From: Maribacter zhoushanensis
Lineage (GTDB): Bacteria; Bacteroidota; Bacteroidia; Flavobacteriales; Flavobacteriaceae
DNA: 64,000 bases
NCBI RefSeq assembly: GCF_029350975.1
Contig: NZ_JARKMR010000003.1
Location: 291,908-355,907 of the forward strand
Reading direction: 5' to 3'
The notes beneath the pieces are model-generated. The model had not been told where the DNA came from and did no database searches. It saw nothing but the letters and a program-made list of their open reading frames with translations. The translations under genes were made by a program, and so were the position numbers. This document shows, piece by piece, positions 19,117 to 28,227 of the stretch. Position 1 is the first letter of the stretch. Each line of letters begins with the position of its first letter.

Positions 19117-21534
19117 ATGTTTAAGAATTATCTAAAAGTAGCTTGGCGAAATTTAATAAAGAACAAAGTGTTTACCGCTGCAAATATTGTGGGGTTGACT
19201 TTGGCTTTTGCTATTGCATTGTTGTTGACAATGACAGCTTTGTTTGAGTTGTCATACGACCAATTTCATGAAAATAAGAGTGCTGTTTTTCAAGTGTATT
19301 ATACAAATCAAACACCTAAAGGTTCAGAAATTTCTACAGCTAATCCTGTTCCATTTGCTCCGGCTTTGAAAGAAGAAGTGCCAGGCGTAAAACATATTGC
19401 AAGGGCATTAAGTGAAAACGCACTAGTGTCTTATGGAGATAACGATTTTAATTTAGATGCAGAGTTTGTAGATGTAGACTATTTTTCCATTTTTAGTTTT
19501 CCTACACTTATAGGGGATACCAATAAACCAATGCCCGACCAAAACTCAGTGACCATTACCGAAAAGGCATCTGAAAAGCTTTTTGGTTCTACGGATGGTA
19601 TTGGGAAAACAGTAAGAATTCTTATAGGTAAAGAAGAAAAACCCTTTACGGTTACTAGTATTCTAAAAAACATACCAGAAAATAGCAGTGTAAGTTTTGA
19701 TATTGCTATTCCATTTGAAAGCCATTGGGATTATATGGAATATGTTGATGTTTGGGATTCGCAAAACCACCCAGTGTATCTTCAGTTAGAAGACGGAGTT
19801 TCTAAATCTCAGTTTGAAGAAAGTACCATAGAGTTTACACTTTTGCATAAAGGGGAGCAAATGGATAATATGAAGCGTGATGGTGCGCAGCCAGATGCAA
19901 ACGGAAATTACAGTCAGCTCAACTTATTGCCATTTACGGACAAACGCTTTGCAAATTTTAATACGGGTGTACTTCAAATAAAAAGAACATTTCCTTATAT
20001 GATTTTAGGCATAGCCTTTTTAATCATTTTTATTGCCTGTGCCAATTTTGTGAACATGAATATTGCCTTGGGTGAAAAACGCCTAAAGGAAATAGGTATG
20101 AGAAAAACCCTTGGTGCAGTAAAAGGGCAATTATTTGGACAGTTTTGGTTAGAAAGTCTAATGGTGTTTACTATAGCCATTGTGTTTGCATTAGTTCTTT
20201 CTAATGTATTAATTGATTCGTATAAAACGCTCTTTAATACAGATGCGACTTTTGCTAATTTAATGACGCCAACAATTCTTGGTAGCTTTTTGTTAGGCAT
20301 ATTATTGGTGACCTTGGTTACAGGCGGATACCCAGCACTACTTTTAAGTAAACTTAATACCTTAAAAGCTTTGAAAGGTAAATGGGAATTGGGTAAAAAC
20401 GGAGTAAGAAATGCATTGATAGTCGTTCAGTTTGTAATTGCGATTGTGTTGATAACCGGTACTTTGGTCTTTCAAGGGCAGTTGCAGTTCATGCGCAGTA
20501 AAAATCTTGGTTTTAATAAAGAACAAGTGGTTTCCATTCCATTAAATGGAAAGAAAGATAGTTATCGTGTGGTAGAGCTTATGAGAAATGAGCTTAGCGG
20601 CAATAGCAATATTTTAAGTGTAACAGGTTCTGATAATAACCTTGGTAGGGGAAAAGATGGTAGCATGTCCATCAGTAAGTTTGGGTTTGAATATAAAGGT
20701 CGGGTAGTAAATAGTAATGTGCTAAATGTAGATTACGATTATGCTAAAACTTTAGATATTCAATTGTTAGAAGGGCGCATGTTTAGTAGAGAATATAGTG
20801 CAGATAGTTTAAGCATGGTTATTAATGAGGCTATGGTAAAAGAACTGAACGAAGAAGATAATCCGTTGGCAACAAGAATATATTTTGATGAAGATTCCGT
20901 AGCTTATAATGTGATAGGAGTGTTAAAAGATTACAACCATCAAAATATCAGTAAAAGCATAGAGCCGCTTACCTTTTTTCTTGATAAGAATTTTGATTTG
21001 TATTATGCTTACGTAAAAGTGGCACCTACAGATATGGCTAATTCTTTTGACGCCATTAAGAATGCTTGGCAAAAAGTAGAACCTAATGCAGAGTTCTTAG
21101 GTTCGTTTTTAGATGAAAATATTGATAGAACTTTTAGACGAGAGAAATCTATGGCAACAATTATTACCGCTGGTTCTGTTTTAGGTATTGTATTAAGCTG
21201 TTTAGGTTTGTTTGCTATGTCATTATTAGTGGTTGCCCAACGAACAAAAGAAATAGGAGTAAGAAAAGTAATTGGAGCAAGCACAGCTTCTATAACCATA
21301 TTACTGACCAAAGACTTTTTAAAACTGGTTGGCATAGCGTTCATCATAGGAGCTCCAATAGCATATTTTGCTTTGGATAAATGGTTGCAGGACTATGCTT
21401 TTAGAGTGCCTCTGAGCATCTGGTTTTTTATTGGTGCAGGTGTATTGGCAGCACTAATTGCGTTGTTGACGGTAGGAGCTAGAACCATGAAAGCTGCCGC
21501 TGCAAACCCAGTAAAAAGTCTAAGAACAGAATAG
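19117..21534 (+). CDS. FtsX/MacB-type ABC permease 7 of 8
   Basis: 805 aa, start FKNYLKVAWRNLIKNKVFT. Coupling helices are KEIGMRKTLGA and KEIGVRKVIGA; the C-terminus is NPVKSLRTE. The first periplasmic half carries an FTDKRF segment where the paralogues have TDIHL or KDW(Y/H)L, so it belongs to neither of the two subgroups. No operator or promoter is seen in the 32-bp gap upstream, so it is probably read through from permeases 5 and 6. Permease 8 starts 15 bp downstream. Confidence 0.92.
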   Translation: MFKNYLKVAWRNLIKNKVFTAANIVGLTLAFAIALLLTMTALFELSYDQFHENKSAVFQVYYTNQTPKGSEISTANPVPFAPALKEEVPGVKHIARALSENALVSYGDNDFNLDAEFVDVDYFSIFSFPTLIGDTNKPMPDQNSVTITEKASEKLFGSTDGIGKTVRILIGKEEKPFTVTSILKNIPENSSVSFDIAIPFESHWDYMEYVDVWDSQNHPVYLQLEDGVSKSQFEESTIEFTLLHKGEQMDNMKRDGAQPDANGNYSQLNLLPFTDKRFANFNTGVLQIKRTFPYMILGIAFLIIFIACANFVNMNIALGEKRLKEIGMRKTLGAVKGQLFGQFWLESLMVFTIAIVFALVLSNVLIDSYKTLFNTDATFANLMTPTILGSFLLGILLVTLVTGGYPALLLSKLNTLKALKGKWELGKNGVRNALIVVQFVIAIVLITGTLVFQGQLQFMRSKNLGFNKEQVVSIPLNGKKDSYRVVELMRNELSGNSNILSVTGSDNNLGRGKDGSMSISKFGFEYKGRVVNSNVLNVDYDYAKTLDIQLLEGRMFSREYSADSLSMVINEAMVKELNEEDNPLATRIYFDEDSVAYNVIGVLKDYNHQNISKSIEPLTFFLDKNFDLYYAYVKVAPTDMANSFDAIKNAWQKVEPNAEFLGSFLDENIDRTFRREKSMATIITAGSVLGIVLSCLGLFAMSLLVVAQRTKEIGVRKVIGASTASITILLTKDFLKLVGIAFIIGAPIAYFALDKWLQDYAFRVPLSIWFFIGAGVLAALIALLTVGARTMKAAAANPVKSLRTE

Positions 21535-21549
21535 TCAATAGCAGAAACT

Positions 21550-24003
21550 ATGTTACGAAATTACATCAAGATTGCTTTTAGAAACATTTGGAAGAACAAG
21601 GTGTTTTCTTTGATTAATATATTGGGGCTTTCCATTGGTTTAAGTGCTTCATTCGTAATTGGTGCAATGGTTTTTTACGACCTTACTTTTGATAAATTTC
21701 ATCCTGATGGTGATAGAATTTATAGAGTAACATCTTCGTTTCAAGGTACGTCGGGTGTGTTTTATAATTCGGGAGTAACGGTTCCTTTGGCACAAGAGTT
21801 AAAAGATTTGAGAATTGAAGAGATTGAAACGGTCGCTCCATTCTTTACTACGTATCCCTCACATGTAGAAAATCAACAAACGGGAAATAAATTCAAAGAC
21901 CCTGATTTTGTGATTTATACAGAACCTTCATATTTTAAAATATTTGAATATGATTGGTTGGCGGGCAATTCACATAGTGCTTTGGTAGAGCCAAATATGG
22001 TGGTATTGACTAAAGAACGAGCCATAAAATATTTTCCAAATCAAGAACCAAGAAACGTTGTAGGAAAGTTGCTTGTATATAATGATAGTATACATGCTAC
22101 TGTTTCGGGTGTAGTTGCTGGTTTTGATGGCCGTACCGATATTGTTTTTGAAGAATTTATTTCTTTGAAAACAGCGGCTACGCAAGATATGACCAATGCA
22201 ATAAATGAATCAGGTTGGGACAATACAAATTCTGCCTCTCAATTATTTCTTAAGCTAACGGAAAATGCTACTGCTAGTAATATTCAAAAAACGCTGACAA
22301 ATATTGCAGAAATACATGATGAATCAGAAGATTCGCATACAGGTGCTAGTAAAACTAAGTTCATGTTACAGTCTTTAAGCGATATTCATCTAAACCCTAA
22401 TTATGGAACCTTTGATTTCAATGATAGCCGAACAACTATGGAAGCGCTGAAAAGCCTTCTTTTGCTAGCATTCATTCTATTAATATTAGGCTGTATTAAC
22501 TTCATTAATTTAAATACGGCTCAAGCAATAAAAAGAGCTAAAGAAATTGGGATAAGAAAAACCTTAGGAAGTTCTAGATTGCAATTGGTTTATCAATATT
22601 TAGGGGAAACATTTCTATTGACCTTATCAGCAGCAGTAGTATCTATTTTTCTATCGAAATGGTTGCTACTTTTGTTTTCAGATTTTGTTCCTGCCGGATT
22701 AAGTTTTGACATTTTTTTAAATCCATGGGTATTGCTAGGGGTTTTTCTATTGCTTTGTTTGGTTACTATTTTATCTGGTTTTTATCCAGCGATAGTATTA
22801 TCGAAATATAAACCTGTTGCCGTTTTAAAACAACAAATTACTCCTAGTTCAGATAAAGGTCTATTAAGAAAGTATTTGACCGTATTTCAATTTGTAATTG
22901 CACAAATTTTTATCATAGCCACATTAATGGTAGGAAAACAGTTGAACTATATCATGAAAAAGGATATGGGTTTCAATACAGAAGCAATTGCATATTTTAA
23001 AACTCCGTGGCAAGATACATCTGCAGTCAAACGAACAAGGTTTGTAAAAAGAATACAAGATTTACCAGGTATACCAAATACGGTCTTAGCAGGTAATCCT
23101 CCAGCTTCATTTACTACTATGACCATGGGTGTGAAGTTTATAAAAGATAGCACAGAAGTAAATTCATATTTACAACTTATGTATGGCACTGCTAATTATT
23201 TTGATTTATATAATTTAAAACTATTGGCTGGTAGAATTCCTTTAAATGATTCTATTAGGGAATATGTGGTAAATAAATCCTATTTGAAAGAAGTAGGTAT
23301 AGAAAATCCAGCAGAAATAGTTGGTAAGAATTTAAAAGTAGATGATGAAAACCTACCTATTGTTGGGGTGATGGAAGATTTTAATCAGCATTCGCTAAAA
23401 TATGGAGTATCTCCTATGGCATTTACTGGAAGTTCATATACAGGCAAGTGGACACAATTTAAAACAATTCATTTTAAGTTGAATCCAAGTGAAGTTTCTA
23501 GTTGGTCCGCAACTTTATCTGAAGTAGAAAGTATATGGAAAGATACCTATCCGGATTCTGATTTTAAATATGCTTTTATGGATGATACTGTAAAACGATT
23601 TTATGAAAGCGAACAAAAGACATCGACATTATTACAATGGGCAACGGGATTGGCAATTTTAATCAGTTGTTTGGGATTATTTGGTTTGGTTATTAATACC
23701 ACGGAACGTAGAACAAAAGAGATAGGTATTCGCAAAATACTAGGAGCCAATATTTTTCAACTTAATATACTTTTGTCCAAAGACTTTTTAAAACTGGTAT
23801 TGATCGCTTTTGTTATTGCTACGCCAATTGCATGGTATGGATTACATAGTTGGTTGGAGGAATTTGCCAACAAAACCGAATTGAGCTGGTGGGTTTTTGC
23901 TTTAAGCGGTATTCTTATGGTGGTAATATCATTATTGATTATGACAATTAAAACTCTGAATTCAGCGAATACCAATCCCATAAAAAGCCTGAGAACGGAA
24001 TAA
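21550..24003 (+). CDS. FtsX/MacB-type ABC permease 8 of 8
   Basis: 817 aa, the longest of the set, start LRNYIKIAFRNIWKNK. It keeps the domain-end motif LSDIHLNPNYG. Coupling helices are KEIGIRKTLGS and KEIGIRKILGA; the C-terminus is NPIKSLRTE. Base composition is slightly more AT-rich to the eye than the first permeases. ATPase 2 follows after 66 bp that contain a degenerate repeat (24013-24068), so the two are probably cotranscribed. Confidence 0.92.
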   Translation: MLRNYIKIAFRNIWKNKVFSLINILGLSIGLSASFVIGAMVFYDLTFDKFHPDGDRIYRVTSSFQGTSGVFYNSGVTVPLAQELKDLRIEEIETVAPFFTTYPSHVENQQTGNKFKDPDFVIYTEPSYFKIFEYDWLAGNSHSALVEPNMVVLTKERAIKYFPNQEPRNVVGKLLVYNDSIHATVSGVVAGFDGRTDIVFEEFISLKTAATQDMTNAINESGWDNTNSASQLFLKLTENATASNIQKTLTNIAEIHDESEDSHTGASKTKFMLQSLSDIHLNPNYGTFDFNDSRTTMEALKSLLLLAFILLILGCINFINLNTAQAIKRAKEIGIRKTLGSSRLQLVYQYLGETFLLTLSAAVVSIFLSKWLLLLFSDFVPAGLSFDIFLNPWVLLGVFLLLCLVTILSGFYPAIVLSKYKPVAVLKQQITPSSDKGLLRKYLTVFQFVIAQIFIIATLMVGKQLNYIMKKDMGFNTEAIAYFKTPWQDTSAVKRTRFVKRIQDLPGIPNTVLAGNPPASFTTMTMGVKFIKDSTEVNSYLQLMYGTANYFDLYNLKLLAGRIPLNDSIREYVVNKSYLKEVGIENPAEIVGKNLKVDDENLPIVGVMEDFNQHSLKYGVSPMAFTGSSYTGKWTQFKTIHFKLNPSEVSSWSATLSEVESIWKDTYPDSDFKYAFMDDTVKRFYESEQKTSTLLQWATGLAILISCLGLFGLVINTTERRTKEIGIRKILGANIFQLNILLSKDFLKLVLIAFVIATPIAWYGLHSWLEEFANKTELSWWVFALSGILMVVISLLIMTIKTLNSANTNPIKSLRTE

Positions 24004-24012
24004 TAAATAAGA

Positions 24013-24068
24013 TTTAACCATTAACCACTAACTGACTATTTCACTAATCAACTAATTCACTACATAAA
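24013..24068. repeat. Degenerate ACTAATCAACTAATTCACT-type repeat
   Basis: The stretch reads as loosely repeated units such as TTAACCA, TTCACTAATCA and ACTAATTCAC. Its reverse complement closely matches the GTGAATTAGT/GTGAAATAGT array at 29288-29366. It occupies nearly the whole gap between permease 8 and ATPase 2. Confidence 0.6.
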
Positions 24069-24069
24069 G

Positions 24070-24735
24070 ATGTTATTACAATTAAGAAATATTTTCAAAT
24101 GGGTACAGCAAGGCGGTCAACGCGTATTTTTGCTAAAGGATATTAATTTAGAAGTACAGGAAGGCGAATTCATTTCAATTATGGGTCCGTCCGGTTCAGG
24201 GAAATCCACATTATTAAATGTTATAGGCATGCTAGATACGTTTGATGAAGGTGAGTATGATTTTTTGGAGGAATCTGTACATACTTTAAAGGAAAAATAC
24301 CGCTCTAATCTGTATAAAGAATATATAGGTTTTGTGTTTCAGTCGTATCATTTATTAGATGATTTAACGGTAGAGGAAAATTTGGAAATGCCTTTGTTGT
24401 ACAAGAAAATAAAAGGCTCTGAACGTAAAGCGTTGGTGGCAGATATGTTGGATAGATTCAATATTGTAGGTAAAAAAGATTTGTTCCCAACACAGTTAAG
24501 TGGTGGTCAGCAACAATTGGTTGGTGTGGCACGAGCTTTAATTGCAAACCCAAAGTTGATATTGGCAGATGAGCCAACAGGGAACCTAAACTCTCAACAA
24601 AGCGAAGAGATCATGCAGTTGTTTAAGAAATTGAACGAAGAAGAAGGTGTAACAATTATACAAGTAACACACTCAGAAAAGAATGCGGAGTATGGTTCAA
24701 GAATCATCAATCTTTTAGATGGCAGACAGATTTAG
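24070..24735 (+). CDS. ABC transporter ATP-binding protein, LolD/MacB type (ATPase 2)
   Basis: 221 aa. Walker A GPSGSGKST at 39-47, Q-loop GFVFQSYH, Walker B LILADEPTG and switch His201 are intact. The signature reads LSGGQQQLVG (Leu150 and Gly152 where ATPase 1 has Arg and Ala), and the D-loop is GNLNS with Asn174 in place of the usual Asp. Those changes lie at the dimer interface and could lower ATP turnover or favour heterodimers with ATPase 1; this is inference. It closes the permease 5-8 unit and is convergent with the amidase gene. Confidence 0.92.
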   Translation: MLLQLRNIFKWVQQGGQRVFLLKDINLEVQEGEFISIMGPSGSGKSTLLNVIGMLDTFDEGEYDFLEESVHTLKEKYRSNLYKEYIGFVFQSYHLLDDLTVEENLEMPLLYKKIKGSERKALVADMLDRFNIVGKKDLFPTQLSGGQQQLVGVARALIANPKLILADEPTGNLNSQQSEEIMQLFKKLNEEEGVTIIQVTHSEKNAEYGSRIINLLDGRQI

Positions 24736-24863
24736 TTTTTGAAATATATAAAAAAGACATTTCAAGCGCGCATCATTCAATTTTTTCGTTGAATAATGGG
24801 TGTATCGAGAACCTTTTGAAAACAGATAGTTCTCTAAGTTAATTGAAAAGTATAGTTTTCTAA

Positions 24864-24893
24864 CAACTAACAACTAACAACCAACAACCAACA
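24864..24893. repeat. Short heptamer repeat after the amidase stop
   Basis: Two CAACTAA units and two CAACCAA units, ending in CAG, lie directly beyond the 3' end of the minus-strand amidase gene. They resemble the (CCAACAG)11 array at 30213, which also abuts the 3' end of a minus-strand gene. The rest of the gap 24736-24863 holds a weak ATTCAA/TTGAAT hairpin (24775-24794) and nothing else I can support. Confidence 0.6.
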
Positions 24894-24897
24894 GCTA

Positions 24898-26574
24898 CTA
24901 ATCCGTATACCCTTCAGGATGCATCTCATCAAAATCAGTACGGTCTTGAAAAGCCTTTGCCAATAAAAGTATACTGGCTTCATCGTATAAATTACCAACT
25001 AAAGTTACACTTGTAGGATGTTTTTCTTTATCCAATCCCGTAGGTATCGCAATTACTGGATGACCGGTAAGGTTGGTAATGATTAACTGTCTGTTACCAA
25101 AAGTAGGGGAGATCAGAACATCGTAGTCTTTCATTATAGATTCCATTTTTTCAATCAAGATCTGACGTTGTCTATTGGCTTGAATATACTCTACCGCTGG
25201 TATAAATCTTGCTTGTCTTAAAGAGTTTGCTCTAGAGCGCTGGTGTTGTTCTACCATTTTGTCAACATCTTTGGCACGAACCATATCATCAAAGAAAGCA
25301 CCTGCCTCTGCTCTTAAGATAACATCAAAACTATTATAGGGAACATCTTTTGGTAATTCTACTTCGTTAAGTGTTAAACCCATTTCCCTAAAAGTTTTCA
25401 ATGCCTTTTCTAAATTGTCTTTACTAAGAGAAGAATCTTTATCAATGTCTTTTTTTAGATAACCTATACGTAGGGATTTATAATCTTTTACAGGTTCAAA
25501 TCCGTCAGGGTAATCGGTAGTCATGCCGTCTTTAGGATCTTTACCTGCAATAACACTGTATACAATGGCACAATCTTCGGCACTTCTGGCCATAGGTCCT
25601 ACCTTGTCCATGGACCAACTTAAACTCATTACTCCGTGTCTACTTACCCTACCGTAAGTTGGGCGTAGACCGGTAATTCCGTTTCTATTACTGGGCGATG
25701 TTATAGATCCCAGTGTTTCGGTACCTAAGGCAAAAGGTACTAATCCTGCTGAGGTAGCAGAACCAGAACCTGCAGATGATCCTGTAGCGCCTTGTTTGGT
25801 ATCCCACGGATTTTTTGTTTTTCCATCGAACCAAACATCGCCACGTGCCAAAGAGCCAGATACTAGTTTGGCAACTAGAACACCACCGGCATCCTGTAAT
25901 TTTTCAACTACCGTTGCGGTCATCTCAATTTGTTGGTCACGGTATGGTTCTGCTCCCCAAGTTGTTTTGTATCCTTTAACGGCCATCAAGTCTTTTACTC
26001 CGTAAGGAATACCATGCAGAATACCACGGTAATTACCTGCCGCCAGTTCTTCGTCCAATACTTTGGCTTGTTTCAATGCCATTTCTTCCGTAACGGTAAT
26101 AGTACATTGTAAAATGTCGTTGTACTTTTTTAATCTATCAATAAAGAACTTAGTTAATTCAACAGAACTTATTTTTTTGCTCTTGATCAATGAGGCAAGT
26201 TGCGGAATGGTGTAGAAAGCAAGGTCTGCTTTTTTATTTGGTAGTTGAACGTCATTTGGAATAGTCCAATCTGGAAAACCGTTTTGTGCTTTGGGTTTAA
26301 AATTGAGTGGCAAGGGATCAAAACGAACCGCAGGGATGACATCGTTGTCTAAAGTGTATTTACGTAGCGAGTCAAATCCTTCTTTGTTCCTTTTTAAATA
26401 TGGATAAAGCGTATCAATATATTTTTTGTCAAAATCTAACCCAATCAACTTTTGCGAACGTTTTACATCTTTTTTAGAAAATTCATTTTTAGAGCTAGAA
26501 CAAGATGTAATGATTGATATAGTAAGTAGACTAAAAAATAAAAAGAAAGGTATTCTTTTTGTAGGTTGGTACAT
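24898..26574 (-). CDS. Amidase-signature family lipoprotein
   Basis: 558 aa. Residues 1-25 form a lipoprotein leader ending in the lipobox ITSC, so the enzyme is probably membrane-anchored in the periplasm. The Ser-cisSer-Lys triad of the family is visible: Lys194 in HGIPYGVKDLM, the Ser pair 266-267 in GATGSSAGSGSA and the nucleophile Ser290 in GTETLGSITSP. The family hydrolyses carboxamide bonds (amides, N-acyl amines or short peptides); it is not GatA, which is shorter and cytoplasmic. About 110 residues of unassigned sequence precede the catalytic domain. The gene stands alone, convergent with ATPase 2 and divergent from mrp. Natural substrate unknown. Confidence 0.92.
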   Translation of the reverse strand: MYQPTKRIPFFLFFSLLTISIITSCSSSKNEFSKKDVKRSQKLIGLDFDKKYIDTLYPYLKRNKEGFDSLRKYTLDNDVIPAVRFDPLPLNFKPKAQNGFPDWTIPNDVQLPNKKADLAFYTIPQLASLIKSKKISSVELTKFFIDRLKKYNDILQCTITVTEEMALKQAKVLDEELAAGNYRGILHGIPYGVKDLMAVKGYKTTWGAEPYRDQQIEMTATVVEKLQDAGGVLVAKLVSGSLARGDVWFDGKTKNPWDTKQGATGSSAGSGSATSAGLVPFALGTETLGSITSPSNRNGITGLRPTYGRVSRHGVMSLSWSMDKVGPMARSAEDCAIVYSVIAGKDPKDGMTTDYPDGFEPVKDYKSLRIGYLKKDIDKDSSLSKDNLEKALKTFREMGLTLNEVELPKDVPYNSFDVILRAEAGAFFDDMVRAKDVDKMVEQHQRSRANSLRQARFIPAVEYIQANRQRQILIEKMESIMKDYDVLISPTFGNRQLIITNLTGHPVIAIPTGLDKEKHPTSVTLVGNLYDEASILLLAKAFQDRTDFDEMHPEGYTD

Positions 26575-26737
26575 GTTGTTGGTTTTTAAGAAGATTCTAA
26601 AGTACGTCTTTTAGAAAATTTATGTTATTTGGTAAATCATAAAAAAATGTGAATTGAATTTCTAATAAAAAGAGGTTCTGTTTATAATGACATATTCATT
26701 TTCAATACGCTAGCTTCATAATCTAACAACTAAGGAT

Positions 26738-26745
26738 TATCTTTG
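26738..26745 (+). promoter_or_regulatory. Possible Bacteroidota -7 box before mrp
   Basis: TATCTTTG fits the TAnnTTTG -7 consensus and lies 22 bp before the ATG at 26768. I see no convincing TTG-type -33 element 17-23 bp upstream, so this is weak. Confidence 0.35.
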
Positions 26746-26767
26746 TTGTTTAGAATGAATTTATATA

Positions 26768-27910
26768 ATGAAGATAGATAAAAAGGACGTCTTAAAAGCT
26801 TTAGAGAACATTACCGTACCTGGTGAAGGGCAAAATATGGTAGAGAGTGGTGCCGTAACCAATATTCAAATTTTTGGCGATGAGGTAGAGGTAGATATTA
26901 CCATAGCTAACCCAAGTTTACAAGCACGTAAAAAGACTGAAGTAGAGATTTTAAAAATCATACATAAAGAGGTTTACGAAAAGGCTAAAATTAAAATTAA
27001 TATAAAGGTAGATGCACCTGCTGCTAAACCAAAGACGAATGAAATAAAGGGGAGACCTATTCCTGGTATAACCAATGTTATCGCGGTAGCATCTGGTAAA
27101 GGTGGTGTAGGGAAATCTACCGTTACGGCAAACCTAGCGGTTACTTTGGCAAAAATGGGCTTTAAAGTAGGTTTGTTAGATGCCGATATCTACGGACCAT
27201 CTATGCCAATAATGTTCGATGTCGCAAATGATAAACCACTTGCTGTAAATGTAGACGGTAAGTCTAAAATGAAGCCAGTAGAAAGTTATGGTGTAAAACT
27301 ATTGTCAATTGGTTTTTTTACACAAAGAGATCAAGCGGTTATTTGGAGAGGGCCAATGGCATCTAAAGCATTGAACCAGATGATTTTTGATGCACACTGG
27401 GGCGAGTTGGATTTCATGTTGATAGATTTGCCACCAGGTACCGGAGATATTCATTTAAGTATCATGCAGTCCTTGCCAATAACTGGAGCAGTTGTAGTAA
27501 GTACTCCGCAAGAAGTTGCCTTGGCAGATGCCAGAAAAGGTGTGGCAATGTTTCAGCAAGACAGCATAAACGTTCCTGTTTTGGGAATTGTTGAGAATAT
27601 GGCCTACTTTACGCCTGCAGAATTACCTGAAAACAAGTATTACATTTTTGGTAAAGAGGGCGCTAAACACCTTTCAGAAGATTTACAGGTTCCTTTTTTA
27701 GGAGAAATGCCATTGGTACAAAGTATACGTGAAGCAGGTGATGTTGGTAGACCGGCAGCCCTGCAAGAAGGTACACCTGTAGAAAAAGCTTTTGAAGAAT
27801 TGACAAAGAAGGTTGTGAGTGAAGTTGTTTCTAGAAATAAGACAATGCCACCTACAGAGGCTATAAAAATTACAACAATGGCGGGTTGTTCGCCGGTTAA
27901 TAAAAAATAG
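26768..27910 (+). CDS. mrp: Mrp/ApbC-family iron-sulfur carrier ATPase
   Basis: 380 aa. An N-terminal MIP18/DUF59-like domain (about 1-80) is followed by a P-loop ATPase with the deviant Walker A GKGGVGKST at 110-118, DADIYGPSMP and DLPPGTGD. Mrp/ApbC/Nbp35 proteins bind and transfer Fe-S clusters in the cytoplasm. The segment after ENMAYFTP, where Nbp35-type proteins carry a CxxC, reads AELPENKYYIFGKEG and has no Cys; the only nearby candidate is the Cys in the C-terminal MAGCSPVNKK. The NifU-like gene starts 2 bp after the stop, consistent with a carrier-scaffold pair. Confidence 0.92.
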   Translation: MKIDKKDVLKALENITVPGEGQNMVESGAVTNIQIFGDEVEVDITIANPSLQARKKTEVEILKIIHKEVYEKAKIKINIKVDAPAAKPKTNEIKGRPIPGITNVIAVASGKGGVGKSTVTANLAVTLAKMGFKVGLLDADIYGPSMPIMFDVANDKPLAVNVDGKSKMKPVESYGVKLLSIGFFTQRDQAVIWRGPMASKALNQMIFDAHWGELDFMLIDLPPGTGDIHLSIMQSLPITGAVVVSTPQEVALADARKGVAMFQQDSINVPVLGIVENMAYFTPAELPENKYYIFGKEGAKHLSEDLQVPFLGEMPLVQSIREAGDVGRPAALQEGTPVEKAFEELTKKVVSEVVSRNKTMPPTEAIKITTMAGCSPVNKK

Positions 27911-27912
27911 AT

Positions 27913-28155
27913 ATGACATCAGCAGAACTAAAATTGAATGTTGAAAAAGCATTAGAGGAAATAAGACCTTTTTTACAAAGTGATGGTGGTGATATTTCAT
28001 TGATATCTATTGATGGGGATTCTTCTGTTAAAGTAAGGTTAGAAGGGGCATGTGTTGGTTGCAGTGTTAACCAAATGACTTTAAAAAGTGGTGTAGAAAT
28101 GACTATCAAAAAATACGCGCCACAAATACAGGAAGTCATTAATATAGAAGCTTAA
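27913..28155 (+). CDS. NifU C-terminal-domain Fe-S scaffold
   Basis: 80 aa, a stand-alone NifU_N-less scaffold of the Nfu type. The key motif is GACVGCSVNQMTLKSG, with Cys47 and Cys50 forming the CxxC that binds a cluster between two subunits; FLQSDGGDISL is the usual beginning of the domain. It starts 2 bp after mrp, so the two are almost certainly translated from one message. An alternative start is not needed because MTSAELKLNVEKAL gives the full first helix. The first Cys of some family members (CPxC) is replaced here by CVGC. Confidence 0.93.
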   Translation: MTSAELKLNVEKALEEIRPFLQSDGGDISLISIDGDSSVKVRLEGACVGCSVNQMTLKSGVEMTIKKYAPQIQEVINIEA

Positions 28156-28194
28156 ATTCTGACAATTATCATGATTTTAAAGACTATAGATTGA

Positions 28195-28202
28195 TAATTT
28201 TG
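28195..28202 (+). promoter_or_regulatory. Possible -7 box before the ferredoxin reductase
   Basis: TAATTTTG matches TAnnTTTG 25 bp before the ATG at 28228. No clear -33 TTG at the expected spacing is visible, so the gene may also be read through from mrp-nfu, whose stop is 72 bp upstream. Confidence 0.35.
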
Positions 28203-28227
28203 AAGCACCTTTTAAATAATTTCTTTA

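Noticed and set aside
4162-24003. Calling the permeases MacB proper
   Set aside because: MacB is about 650 aa with its ATPase fused and a single FtsX unit. These chains have two FtsX halves and no ATPase domain, so only the fold relation is claimed.
24775-24794. Hairpin ATTCAA/TTGAAT as terminator of ATPase 2
   Set aside because: The stem is only 6 bp and AT-rich, with no T-run after it; too weak to call.
24898-26574. GatA of the tRNA amidotransferase
   Set aside because: The amidase has a lipoprotein leader and a long N-terminal extension and stands without gatB or gatC, so it is an exported amidase instead.
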